Positions 1 to 8,591 of a stretch of 64,000 nucleotides of DNA are shown here, one piece after another. The stretch comes from Gilliamella sp. Pas-s25 (GTDB lineage: Bacteria; Pseudomonadota; Gammaproteobacteria; Enterobacterales; Orbaceae): NCBI RefSeq assembly GCF_009795885.1, contig NZ_WTEV01000008.1:50023-114022 (forward strand), written 5' to 3'. The notes beneath the pieces were generated by a model. It had not been told where the DNA came from. It did no database searches and saw only the letters and a program-made list of their open reading frames with translations. Numbering within the stretch: the stretch's first letter is position 1; each line of letters starts with the position of its first letter. The translations under genes and the position numbers were made by a program.

Positions 1-365
1 GATGCTATGAATCGAGTAAGTTACAAGATACTGATCTTATGCATCACCGTTTCGTATTAATTAATGCAAATGGTCAGGACATCTCTTTAGATGAGCAAGC
101 TGAACTTATATTCGGTGAAAAAATGACAATCACAGGCAAAATGTGTAACCAGTTTTCAGGTCAAGTTATTTTAGATAAAAGCCACATTAAAGGTACAGGT
201 GTTGCAATGACCAAAATGCTTTGTAATGATATTCAATTAAATCAATTAGATCATGTTATTCAACAATTAATTACTGACGGTGCAAAAATCAATTTAACCA
301 ATAATCAATTAACTTTGAAAAACAACAAAAATGAACTCATTTACCAACTCAAAGATTTAATGTAG
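1..365 (+). CDS. hslJ: HslJ-like META-domain lipoprotein, 5' end outside window
   Basis: The reading frame is open to the left edge, so the gene is cut by the window. The first complete codon (3-5) is Cys. The two bases before it (GA) could end a Gly codon, so this Cys is probably the lipidated residue of a lipobox. The mature part matches E. coli HslJ from memory: HHRFVL, then FGEKM, CNQFSG, a cysteine in the MLCN segment, and the end LTLKNNKNELIYQLKDLM. HslJ is a heat-inducible envelope protein with a META domain, linked in E. coli to novobiocin resistance; its biochemical role is not settled. An internal ATG at 39 would remove the lipobox and is unlikely to be the true start. No terminator follows directly. 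Confidence 0.85.
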   Translation, partial: CYESSKLQDTDLMHHRFVLINANGQDISLDEQAELIFGEKMTITGKMCNQFSGQVILDKSHIKGTGVAMTKMLCNDIQLNQLDHVIQQLITDGAKINLTNNQLTLKNNKNELIYQLKDLM

Positions 366-466
366 TTCAAACTTTTTATTTTTGTGCTCATTTTAGCAAA
401 AATACATTTATGAATGTTGCTATTGAATTATTTTATAAACAAAAAAATTTATTTAGGATAAAAAAC

Positions 467-495
467 TTTATTTAAAATACTGTTAAGAATATAAT
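467..495 (+). promoter_or_regulatory. Candidate sigma70 promoter upstream of pykF
   Basis: A perfect TATAAT lies at 490-495, with TTTATT at 467-472 seventeen bases upstream. The -35 match is weak. It would start a transcript near 502 that runs into the hairpin at 608-635. Motif recognition by eye only. Confidence 0.35.
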
Positions 496-502
496 AAGGA
501 CA

Positions 503-635
503 ATTTTTAAAGGATTTAACTTATTGATGAAATTATCATACTCTTCAAATGCTTTATGTGATTTTTGTGGCTATTTAAAGCTGCATAGAAGCCTTTTAAC
601 CAACTCTACCAATGCTCTGCCATTGGTTTTTTTTT
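503..635 (+). ncRNA. Candidate short transcript or leader before pykF
   Basis: The 346-base gap between hslJ and pykF has a promoter-like TATAAT and, about 110 bases later, a clear intrinsic terminator, but no gene long enough to explain them. A transcript of about 130 nt would result. Within it an ATG at 527 opens a 46-codon frame ending at 665-667, beyond the terminator, with AGGA at 511-514 (12 bases, rather far). It could be a small RNA, an attenuated pykF leader, or the tail of hslJ transcription. The short peptide resembles nothing I recognise. Confidence 0.25.
608..635 (+). terminator. Intrinsic terminator between hslJ and pykF
   Basis: Stem ACCAATG (608-614) and CATTGGT (621-627) with a 6-base loop, followed by T residues to 635. 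It lies about 240 bases after hslJ and 77 bases before pykF. Confidence 0.6.
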
Positions 636-711
636 GCATAACGTTGATTTATAGAATTTTTAAATAGAATCAAAACATTAACATTAAATAAATTACAAAG
701 TAGATATTATT

Positions 712-2124
712 ATGAAAAAGACTAAAATTGTTTGTACTATCGGACCCAAATCTGAATCAAAAGAGATGTTAGCAAAATTGTTAAACGCAGGCATGAATGT
801 TATGCGTTTAAACTTTTCTCATGGAGATTATGAAGAACATGGCAACCGTATTAAGAACTTACGAGAAGTCATGCAAGAAACTGGATTAAAAGCGGCGATC
901 ATGCTAGATACCAAAGGGCCAGAAATCCGTACCATTAAATTAGAAGGTGGTAATGATGTATCACTTATTGCTGGTCAAACATTTACTTTTACAACAGACA
1001 AGAATGTTATTGGAAATAGTGAACGAGTAGCAGTTACATATGATGGCTTTGCGCATGATCTGAAACCGGGTAATCGTGTACTTGTTGATGATGGTTTAAT
1101 TGCAATGGACGTGATTGAAATCAAAGGTAACGAAGTTATCTGTACGGTTTTAAACAACGGGGAGCTTGGTGAAAATAAAGGTATTAATTTACCTGGCGTT
1201 TCAATTAAATTACCAGCACTAGCAGAAAAAGATAAAAACGACCTTATTTTTGGTTGTGAACAAGGGGTTGATTTTATTGCAGCATCATTTATTCGTAAAC
1301 GTTCTGATGTTGAAGACATTCGTGCTCACTTAAAAGCGCATGGAGGCGAAGATATAAAAATTATCTCTAAAATCGAAAATCAAGAAGGTTTAGATAACTT
1401 TGATGAAATTCTTGAGGCTTCCGATGGCATTATGGTTGCACGTGGTGACTTAGGTGTTGAAATTGCTGTTGAAGAAGTTATTTTTGCTCAAAAAATGATG
1501 ATCAAAAAATGTAATAAAGCTTCTAAACCAGTTATAACTGCAACACAAATGCTTGATTCAATGATCAAAAATCCACGCCCTACTCGTGCTGAAGCTGGCG
1601 ATGTGGCAAATGCAATTATTGATGGTACAGATGCTGTTATGCTTTCAGGCGAAAGTGCTAAAGGTAAATATCCACTAGAAACAGTCAATGTCATGGCGAC
1701 TATTTGTAAACGTACCGATGGTACTATTCCTGCTTCTTTGGAATTAACAACTAAAGAAGAAAAATTAAGTATAACCGCGGCTGTTTGTTGTGGTGCTGTA
1801 GAAATTGCTGAACGTCTAAATGCGCCATTAATCGTTGTTGCAACACGTAGTGGTAAATCGGCTCGAGAAGTTCGTCATTATTTTCCAAGAGCCCGAATTT
1901 TAGCGCTTTCATCAAGTCAAAAAACGGTTAATCAATTAGCTGTTACTAAAGGTGTTGAACCAATTTTAATTGATTCAATCAATTCAACTGATGATTTTTA
2001 TCGTTTAGGTAAAGAGATGGCGGTAAAAGTATGTGGTTTACAACAAGGCGATATTATTGTGATGGTGTCTGGTGCTTTAGTACCAAGTGGAACAACTAAC
2101 ACAACTTCGGTTCACCGTATTTAA
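712..2124 (+). CDS. pykF: Pyruvate kinase I
   Basis: Converts phosphoenolpyruvate and ADP to pyruvate and ATP, the last step of glycolysis, in the cytosol. The 470-residue length equals E. coli PykF and the sequence can be aligned end to end from memory. Visible landmarks are the N-terminal [15 protein letters not shown], the DTKGPEIR stretch, [10 protein letters not shown] with the catalytic lysine, the [10 protein letters not shown] segment and [10 protein letters not shown], then the C-terminal effector domain ending in SGTTNT. PykF-type enzymes are activated by fructose 1,6-bisphosphate. The gene stands alone between two terminators, so it is probably monocistronic. Start ATG 712 gives the conserved N-terminus. 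Confidence 0.97.
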   Translation: MKKTKIVCTIGPKSESKEMLAKLLNAGMNVMRLNFSHGDYEEHGNRIKNLREVMQETGLKAAIMLDTKGPEIRTIKLEGGNDVSLIAGQTFTFTTDKNVIGNSERVAVTYDGFAHDLKPGNRVLVDDGLIAMDVIEIKGNEVICTVLNNGELGENKGINLPGVSIKLPALAEKDKNDLIFGCEQGVDFIAASFIRKRSDVEDIRAHLKAHGGEDIKIISKIENQEGLDNFDEILEASDGIMVARGDLGVEIAVEEVIFAQKMMIKKCNKASKPVITATQMLDSMIKNPRPTRAEAGDVANAIIDGTDAVMLSGESAKGKYPLETVNVMATICKRTDGTIPASLELTTKEEKLSITAAVCCGAVEIAERLNAPLIVVATRSGKSAREVRHYFPRARILALSSSQKTVNQLAVTKGVEPILIDSINSTDDFYRLGKEMAVKVCGLQQGDIIVMVSGALVPSGTTNTTSVHRI

Positions 2125-2151
2125 ATCTTAAACTTTTAATCGATATAAAAT

Positions 2152-2184
2152 AAAAAAGCTAGCTATCTGCTAGCTTTTTTTTTT
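2152..2184 (+). terminator. pykF intrinsic terminator
   Basis: Stem GCTAGC (2158-2163) and GCTAGC (2169-2174), extended by A/T pairs, loop TATCT, then a run of ten T. Sits 28 bases after the pykF stop. Confidence 0.9.
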
Positions 2185-2233
2185 ACTTAAGTTATTCTGT
2201 ATAGAATATTTTGCTAGAGTTTGAAAAACTATA

Positions 2234-4300
2234 ATGATTGAAGAAAAAGTATATTTACCTAAAGAGCTCAGCTGGTTATCTTTCAATCAGCGAGTTTTAC
2301 AAGAGGCTGCAGATAAAAGCAATCCGCTTATCGAACGAGTTCGTTTTTTAGGCATATACTCCAGTAATCTTGATGAATTTTATAAAGTCCAGTTTGCTAA
2401 CTTAAAAAAATATGTACTTATTGAACAAGAACAAGTGCATTCTTCATCTAATGCTAAAAGTCTATTACGACAAGTAAATCAAAAGGTCATTCAATTGGAA
2501 TTACAGTTTGATCAACTTTATAATGAATTATTGTTAGAAATGGCCAGAAATCAAATCTTTTTGATTAACGAAAGACAGCTTTCGGCTTATCAAGAAAATT
2601 GGATTAAGAATTATTATAAACAAAATCTGAGGCAGTATATTACCCCTATTTTGCTTGATAGTCATACAGAATTGATTCAATTTCTAAAAGATGATCATGC
2701 CTATTTGGCTGTAGAAATAGTTTGTGAGAATAATATCAGTTATGCATTACTTGAACTTCCAACTGATAATGTTTCTCGTTTTGTACTACTACCGTCAGAG
2801 GTTTCAACTAAAAATAAATGCATCATCTTTTTAGATAACATATTACGATATTGTTTATCAGATATTTTTAAAGTGTTTTTTGATGCCAAAGAATTAAATG
2901 CATATTCAATTAATATTAATCGAGATGCAGAATATGAGTTGAATACTGAATTAGATAGCTTACTTGAACTTATGTCTCAAGGTTTAAAACAACGCTTAAC
3001 GGCACAGCCAGTACGATTTACTTATCAAAAAGATATGCCAAAAGCATTATTTGAATTGTTAATTAATAAATTACGGTTAACTGAACAAGACACAATGCCT
3101 GGTGGACGCTATCCTAATTTTAAAGATCTTGTTAAATTTCCTGATCTTGGGCAAAAAAATTTATTAAATAAGAAAATACCAAACCTAAGTTACACTCGAT
3201 TTAAGCAATTTCGAAATGCGTTTGATACGATTAAAGATCGAGATGTTTTACTTTATTACCCCTATTACTCTTTTGGTCATGTTTTAGAAATCATGAGGCA
3301 AGCTTCATTTGATCCATCTGTTACGCATATTCGAATGAATATTTACCGAGTTGCCAAAGACTCTCGCTTTATTCATGCCGCGATCAATGCTGCAAATAAT
3401 GGCAAAAAAGTTACCGTAGTTGTCGAATTACAAGCGAGGTTTGATGAAGAAGCAAATATAAAATGGGCAAAACGGTTGATTAGCAGTGGTATTAAAGTTA
3501 TCTATTCACAACCCAAACTTAAAATCCACGCTAAATTATTTTTAATTGATCGTAAAGAACGCGATCAAATAGTTCGTTATGCTCATATTGGTTCAGGTAA
3601 TTTTAATGAAAGAACTGCAACCATTTATACCGATTTTTCGCTATTAACAGCAGATCCAGCAATTACAGATGAAGTAAAAAAAGTATTTAATTTTATTGAA
3701 AACCCATTTAAACCCGTATCATTTAACCATTTGCTTGTTTCACCACAAAATACACGATTACGATTTTATGAATTTATCGAACGAGAAATAAATAATGCTA
3801 AAGCAGGCAAAGCAGCAGGTATCTATTTAAAACTTAATGCAATAACTGATAAAGATATGATAGATCAATTGTATCGTGCATCTTGTGCTGGGGTAAAAGT
3901 TAGAATGGTTGTAAGGGGAACTTGTGTATTAATACCACAAATTCCGAATTTAAGTGAAAATATTACTGTTACAAGTATTGTTGATCAGTTCTTAGAGCAT
4001 GCTCGTGTTTATATTTTTGAAAATGATGGGAAAAAAGATACTTATATCTCCTCTGCCGACTGGATGCCCCGTAATATTGATAATCGTATTGAAGTAGGCG
4101 TGAAAATCTTCGATCCAATAATAAAGTCAACTATCCACAATATATTTGATATACAATGCAATGATAATGTAAAAGCTCGTATTATTGATAAAGATGCAGC
4201 CAACAATTACGTACAAAGAGGTAATAAGAAAAAAATCAGAGCCCAGTATGCCATTTATGATTATTTGAAGCAGTCAGAATCTTTTGAAAAAGGACTCTAA
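2234..4300 (+). CDS. ppk: Polyphosphate kinase 1
   Basis: Reversibly transfers the gamma phosphate of ATP onto polyphosphate chains at the inner membrane. Its 688 residues equal the E. coli Ppk1 length. The N-terminal [20 protein letters not shown] and [12 protein letters not shown] are diagnostic. The C-terminal half has two phospholipase-D-like domains. The autophosphorylated histidine is in KIHAKLF (His432 by my count) and the second catalytic histidine is in LEHARVYIF (His589). ppx follows one base after the stop, the same ppk-ppx operon as in E. coli. No partner regulator (phoU) is nearby. Confidence 0.97.
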   Translation: MIEEKVYLPKELSWLSFNQRVLQEAADKSNPLIERVRFLGIYSSNLDEFYKVQFANLKKYVLIEQEQVHSSSNAKSLLRQVNQKVIQLELQFDQLYNELLLEMARNQIFLINERQLSAYQENWIKNYYKQNLRQYITPILLDSHTELIQFLKDDHAYLAVEIVCENNISYALLELPTDNVSRFVLLPSEVSTKNKCIIFLDNILRYCLSDIFKVFFDAKELNAYSININRDAEYELNTELDSLLELMSQGLKQRLTAQPVRFTYQKDMPKALFELLINKLRLTEQDTMPGGRYPNFKDLVKFPDLGQKNLLNKKIPNLSYTRFKQFRNAFDTIKDRDVLLYYPYYSFGHVLEIMRQASFDPSVTHIRMNIYRVAKDSRFIHAAINAANNGKKVTVVVELQARFDEEANIKWAKRLISSGIKVIYSQPKLKIHAKLFLIDRKERDQIVRYAHIGSGNFNERTATIYTDFSLLTADPAITDEVKKVFNFIENPFKPVSFNHLLVSPQNTRLRFYEFIEREINNAKAGKAAGIYLKLNAITDKDMIDQLYRASCAGVKVRMVVRGTCVLIPQIPNLSENITVTSIVDQFLEHARVYIFENDGKKDTYISSADWMPRNIDNRIEVGVKIFDPIIKSTIHNIFDIQCNDNVKARIIDKDAANNYVQRGNKKKIRAQYAIYDYLKQSESFEKGL

Positions 4301-4301
4301 C

Positions 4302-5825
4302 ATGAATAGATTCAATGAATATGCGGTAGTCGATCTTGGTTCAAATAGTTTTCATATGGTGATTGCTCGTATTATTAATGGTGCCGAACAGATCATTTAT
4401 AAAAATAAAATAAATATTCATCTCGCAACCGGGCTTAAAACCAATAACGAACTCACTGAATCAAGTATTATGCGAGGCGTAGAGTGCCTTGCGTTGTTTG
4501 CTGAACGATTAAATGGATTTCCTCCCGAACATGTTCGTGTTGTCGCAACACATACTTTAAGGGTGGCCAAAAATAGGCATAAATTTTTAATGGCGGCGGC
4601 TAAAGTGTTTCCCTTCCCGATTGAAATTATTTCGGGCCAAGAGGAGGCTCGTCTTATTTATTTAGGCACCATGACAGCAGAGTCAACATCACCAACCGAT
4701 ACAAAACTTGTGATAGATATCGGTGGTGGATCTACTGAAATTGCGATAGGCAAAGGGAATGATTTAACCCCTTTAATTGTTGCTAGTCGTCCGATGGGAT
4801 GTGTAACTTATACCAAACAGTTTTTTTATGAGCAAACAATTGACGCAGTCTCATTTCAACAAGCAAAACTTGCCGCCGAACAGCAAATAGAGAGCATGAT
4901 CAGTAGACTTAAAAAAATGAATATTACAGCTGCATTTGGTACGTCTGGAACCATTAAGTCTATTTATCATATCTTATTAGATCTTGGTGTCAGTGACGGC
5001 ATTATCACTCCTAAAAGGCTCGATGATTTAATTAGTTATGTTTTGGAATTTAAAGCCTTTAACGATATTAATTACCCCTCTTTGTCCAAAGAAAGGAAAA
5101 AAGTATTTGTCAGCGGGTTAGCTATATTTAGTGGTATTTTTAATGCGCTGGGTTTACAGGCTTTACAATTTAGCCCATGTGCTTTACGAGAGGGCGTATT
5201 TTATGAGTTGATTGATCGCCCTAATTACCAAGATATTAGGAAAAACACCGCACAATCACTTTTAGAACATTACAACATAGATCAACGCCATGCAAAACAA
5301 GTTGTTAAAACTGCAAAATATTTATTTTCACAATGGCAAAAGCAAGCACCGATTACTATTCCACCCAATCTTGAATCTATTTTATACTGGGCAGCTCAGC
5401 TCCATGAGGTAGGTTTAAAAATTAACTTTTCATCCATTCATAAACATTCAAGTTATATTTTGCAAAACAGCAATCTGCCAGGATTCAATGAAGAACAACA
5501 ATTACTTTTATCTACCCTTGTTCGCTACCACAGAAAATCGATCAATATTGATGAACTACCTTATTTTAGCCTGTTTGAATACAGACATATAATATCGTTA
5601 ATGCAAATTTTAAGATTGTCTATCCTCATAAATAATCAACGGAATACTGGCATTGATTTACAGGCTATTCAATTAAAATTATTAGAAAATAAACTAGCAA
5701 AAATCACTTTAGAAATTAATCAAGAATTTGTTGAAAATAATAAACTGATATTACTTGATTTAGCACAAGAACAAAAATATTGGGAAGTGGTTGACGATTG
5801 GAAACTATCAATTGTAATTAGCTAA
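4302..5825 (+). CDS. ppx: Exopolyphosphatase
   Basis: Releases orthophosphate from polyphosphate ends; same family as guanosine pentaphosphatase GppA. The N-terminal actin-like ASKHA domain shows VVDLGSNSFHMVIAR and the phosphate loop VIDIGGGSTE. The catalytic Glu is expected in the SGQEEARLIY region. The C-terminal half is an HD-like domain. I chose ATG 4302 (507 aa; E. coli PPX is 513) because AAGGA at 4290-4294 precedes it at good spacing and it starts one base after the ppk stop. A TTG at 4284 would add six unconserved residues. Translational coupling with ppk is likely. GppA is the alternative, but the operon context favours PPX. Confidence 0.93.
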   Translation: MNRFNEYAVVDLGSNSFHMVIARIINGAEQIIYKNKINIHLATGLKTNNELTESSIMRGVECLALFAERLNGFPPEHVRVVATHTLRVAKNRHKFLMAAAKVFPFPIEIISGQEEARLIYLGTMTAESTSPTDTKLVIDIGGGSTEIAIGKGNDLTPLIVASRPMGCVTYTKQFFYEQTIDAVSFQQAKLAAEQQIESMISRLKKMNITAAFGTSGTIKSIYHILLDLGVSDGIITPKRLDDLISYVLEFKAFNDINYPSLSKERKKVFVSGLAIFSGIFNALGLQALQFSPCALREGVFYELIDRPNYQDIRKNTAQSLLEHYNIDQRHAKQVVKTAKYLFSQWQKQAPITIPPNLESILYWAAQLHEVGLKINFSSIHKHSSYILQNSNLPGFNEEQQLLLSTLVRYHRKSINIDELPYFSLFEYRHIISLMQILRLSILINNQRNTGIDLQAIQLKLLENKLAKITLEINQEFVENNKLILLDLAQEQKYWEVVDDWKLSIVIS

Positions 5826-5849
5826 CAATAAAAATTGATATACAGATAA

Positions 5850-5874
5850 ATACCGCCAATTAATATGGCGGTAT
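5850..5874. terminator. Hairpin between convergent ppx and the carrier gene
   Basis: Perfect 9-bp stem ATACCGCCA (5850-5858) and TGGCGGTAT (5866-5874) with a 7-base loop, between two converging genes. There is no long T run on either side, so termination efficiency is uncertain. Confidence 0.5.
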
Positions 5875-5906
5875 ATACAATAGTTTGTAAAATAGTTTTT
5901 TAATCA

Positions 5907-7370
5907 TTATTGACCAAGGCCAATAATCTTCCACCATAAAATACCGATAGTAAATATAATGAGCAGATTTACAACACTACAAATAAACCCAACTTTCCAC
6001 CAAGTTTTTACAGGAACAAACCCCTCGGCAAATAATAGTGGATTTCGAGCATTTGCAAACTGTGTTATTGACCCAAAATAATTAGTACAAATGACTAAAG
6101 CAAAAATTGCAATCAAAGTTGGTACGCCAAGCGCAATAGCAAGCGATAAGAAAACCGGGAATAATGCGGCAATATGCGCGTTTCCACTGGCAAAGAAGTA
6201 ATGTAAATAAACATAAGCAACACATAAAACGATTATTACAAATATCCAACTGCTTTCCCCTAAATGACCTTGCACCGCACTACCTATTGTATCGCCCAGC
6301 CATTTTGTTACGCCAAGTTTATTCACTTGGCCTGCCATCATTAATAACGCAGCAAACCAAATTAATGTGTCCCAAGCCGCTTTTTCACCTTTTATATCAT
6401 CCCAACTTAATACTCCGGTTAAGATCAATATAGTCAAACCAATAAAAGCTGTGGTCGTTGAATCTATACCAAAGTTTTTACCAAAAATCCAAAATACTAA
6501 TAATAGCAGTACAGTTCCTCCCATTACAATTTCGTTAATAGTGATTGGTCCCATTTTTGTTAATTCTTCATCAGCTAACTTTGGTGCTTCTGGTGTTTTT
6601 TTTAGTTCTGGATTAGTTAAGAAATAAATAACCAAAGGGATCACAATAAATGAAACTAAACATGGCACAATTGCTGCAACAAACCATTGTCCCCAACCTA
6701 ATGTAATACCTAATGATGTTGTAACTAATTTAGCAGCTAATAAGTTTCCGGTAAATGCAGTTAAGAACATTGCAGAGGTGATATCATTCACATGACTAAT
6801 CGTCAACATTAAAAATGTACCAATGCGATTTCTTGATTCATCTTTTGGGTTAGAGTTAAAATTGATGGCTAAAGCTTCTGCTATTGGATATATAACACCT
6901 CCAGCTCGAGCTGTAGTACTTGGAATAGCTGGTGCTAGCGCAATATCAGTGACAGATAAACCGTAAGCTAATCCCAATGTATTTTTACCCAAAATCTTAA
7001 CAAGATAATAAGCAATGCGTTTACTTAATCCTGTTTTGATAAAGCCCCGAGCAATCATAAAAGCAATAACAATCAGCCAAATAAGACTACTGTTTAATTC
7101 GCTTAGCGAAATTTTTATAGATTCAGTCGCTGTTGCTGCACCAGAAGGTCTTAATACAGCAAAAATTGTGATCGCAAATAGACCAATTGCGCCAATAGGC
7201 ATTATTTCTGCCACAATACAGGCGATTGTTGCAACAAAAATAATACTGGTTTGCCAACCTTCTTGGCTAATACCTGTTGGCGGTGTTACAAGCAGCCAGA
7301 GTATTGCTGAAATTGCCGTAATAATTATGAATGGAAACCATTTTAATGGCGGTTTTTTTACTATATTCAT
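5907..7370 (-). CDS. DASS-family dicarboxylate carrier (CitT/TtdT-like)
   Basis: A 487-residue, very hydrophobic inner-membrane protein of the divalent anion:sodium symporter family (SLC13-like). It opens with a short basic N-terminus and a first membrane span near residues 11-30. Family signatures seen are IPSTTARAGG, SHVNDITSAMF followed by TAFTGN, and a second half with FFASGNAHIAALFP and SITQFANARNPLL. In E. coli, relatives CitT, TtdT and YbhI exchange citrate, tartrate or succinate. It is the last gene of a run with the NADH:fumarate reductase and ApbE genes, 220 bases after apbE, so uptake of fumarate or a precursor in exchange for succinate is the most economical reading. The substrate itself cannot be read from sequence. 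Confidence 0.8.
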   Translation of the reverse strand: MNIVKKPPLKWFPFIIITAISAILWLLVTPPTGISQEGWQTSIIFVATIACIVAEIMPIGAIGLFAITIFAVLRPSGAATATESIKISLSELNSSLIWLIVIAFMIARGFIKTGLSKRIAYYLVKILGKNTLGLAYGLSVTDIALAPAIPSTTARAGGVIYPIAEALAINFNSNPKDESRNRIGTFLMLTISHVNDITSAMFLTAFTGNLLAAKLVTTSLGITLGWGQWFVAAIVPCLVSFIVIPLVIYFLTNPELKKTPEAPKLADEELTKMGPITINEIVMGGTVLLLLVFWIFGKNFGIDSTTTAFIGLTILILTGVLSWDDIKGEKAAWDTLIWFAALLMMAGQVNKLGVTKWLGDTIGSAVQGHLGESSWIFVIIVLCVAYVYLHYFFASGNAHIAALFPVFLSLAIALGVPTLIAIFALVICTNYFGSITQFANARNPLLFAEGFVPVKTWWKVGFICSVVNLLIIFTIGILWWKIIGLGQ

Positions 7371-7590
7371 AGTATCTTCCTTTTTATTTTAAATAGTATT
7401 TAATAAGTTAATATTTAATTTTGTTACACTATGATACTCACTTCGTACTCCATTATTTGCTCAAGTTTATTGTCTTATATAAAAGCATCAAAAGAATTAA
7501 TATTTTTAACAAATTTTGAGAAAAACATCCAAAATAAAGCATAAAAATTTAAATAAAATCAATGTTATTCCTAGTTTTTTGATACCAATT

Positions 7591-8577
7591 TTAATTATAA
7601 TCTGTGCTGATTGTGTATTGAGTATCAAGCTGTTGAAAAATAAAATTATCAGTATTGATTAATATTATTGTTTTATTTTTTAACAAGAATATAGCTGATA
7701 AGTTTTGATGTTTTTGTAAATACTCTCTACTTTTATCAAGTCCCCATCCATAAAAGACAGTCGAATAAATATCGCCTTCCAATGAAGAGTCTGAAATTAT
7801 TGTCACGCTTTCTAATTCATTGTCTAGTGGATAGCCTGTTTTAGGATTAAATATGTGATGGTAAAGATGACTGTTTTGTATAAAAAAACGCTCATAAATC
7901 CCCGATGTGACAACCGACTTGTTTATAACTTTAATAATCCCAGACAGCTTATTTTTAGTTGAAAACGGTTTTCTTAACCCTACATGCCAATAGCCGTCTT
8001 CATTAAGTGAGGATTTACCCAATGTTAATACGTTACCACCTAAATTAATGATGCCTTGATACACTTGATATTGTTGTAAAATCAATTTAACAACATCAGC
8101 AATATATCCTTTAGCAATTGCACCTAAATCAATTTCCATCCCTGATTTTTTTAAAAATACGGAATGGGTCTTTGCATTCAGTACAATATTTTTAGGATCA
8201 GTTAACAATAATTGTTGTTTTATTAACTTGTTAGAAGGTACTTGATAATCTTGGAAGCCAATTTTCCAAAGCTTAACTAATGGACCAATGGCAAAATTAA
8301 AGCAACTATTGAAATGTAGGCTGACTTTTTGAGCTTGTTCAATCAAAGAAAACACAGAATGGCTTACTGTAACAGGGTATTGGCCAGCTGCTAAATTAAT
8401 TGCCATAACTTCTGATAACGACCTATTAACGGTTAATTTATCCTCAAGCATTTTTATGGTTTCAAAAACAGCATGTGCAGCGGCTTTATTAGGCTCTAAT
8501 AGCGTTAATGAAACCGTTGTTCCCATTAAAGTTTGAGTATATTCATAGCTAGTACGTACCATACTAAACAAGCTCAA
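7591..8577 (-). CDS. apbE: FAD:protein FMN transferase (ApbE family)
   Basis: ApbE covalently attaches FMN from FAD through a phosphoester to a Thr/Ser of target flavoproteins, using magnesium. The 328-residue protein has the family core EIDLGAIAKGYIADVV and the later INLGGNVLTLG segment and GYPLDN. No signal peptide or lipobox is seen, whereas many ApbE proteins are exported lipoproteins. A cytoplasmic form fits the cytoplasmic target. Its start is 14 bases after the stop of the fumarate reductase gene, whose FMN-binding domain contains a D-x-x-S-G-A-T site. This pairing makes its substrate nearly certain. Start ATG 8577 fits the junction. Confidence 0.9.
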   Translation of the reverse strand: MSLFSMVRTSYEYTQTLMGTTVSLTLLEPNKAAAHAVFETIKMLEDKLTVNRSLSEVMAINLAAGQYPVTVSHSVFSLIEQAQKVSLHFNSCFNFAIGPLVKLWKIGFQDYQVPSNKLIKQQLLLTDPKNIVLNAKTHSVFLKKSGMEIDLGAIAKGYIADVVKLILQQYQVYQGIINLGGNVLTLGKSSLNEDGYWHVGLRKPFSTKNKLSGIIKVINKSVVTSGIYERFFIQNSHLYHHIFNPKTGYPLDNELESVTIISDSSLEGDIYSTVFYGWGLDKSREYLQKHQNLSAIFLLKNKTIILINTDNFIFQQLDTQYTISTDYN

Positions 8578-8591
8578 TTAGTTATAACAAG

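Noticed and set aside
4284..4301. TTG start for ppx at 4284
   Set aside because: Overlaps the ppk end and the ribosome site; ATG 4302 has proper spacing.
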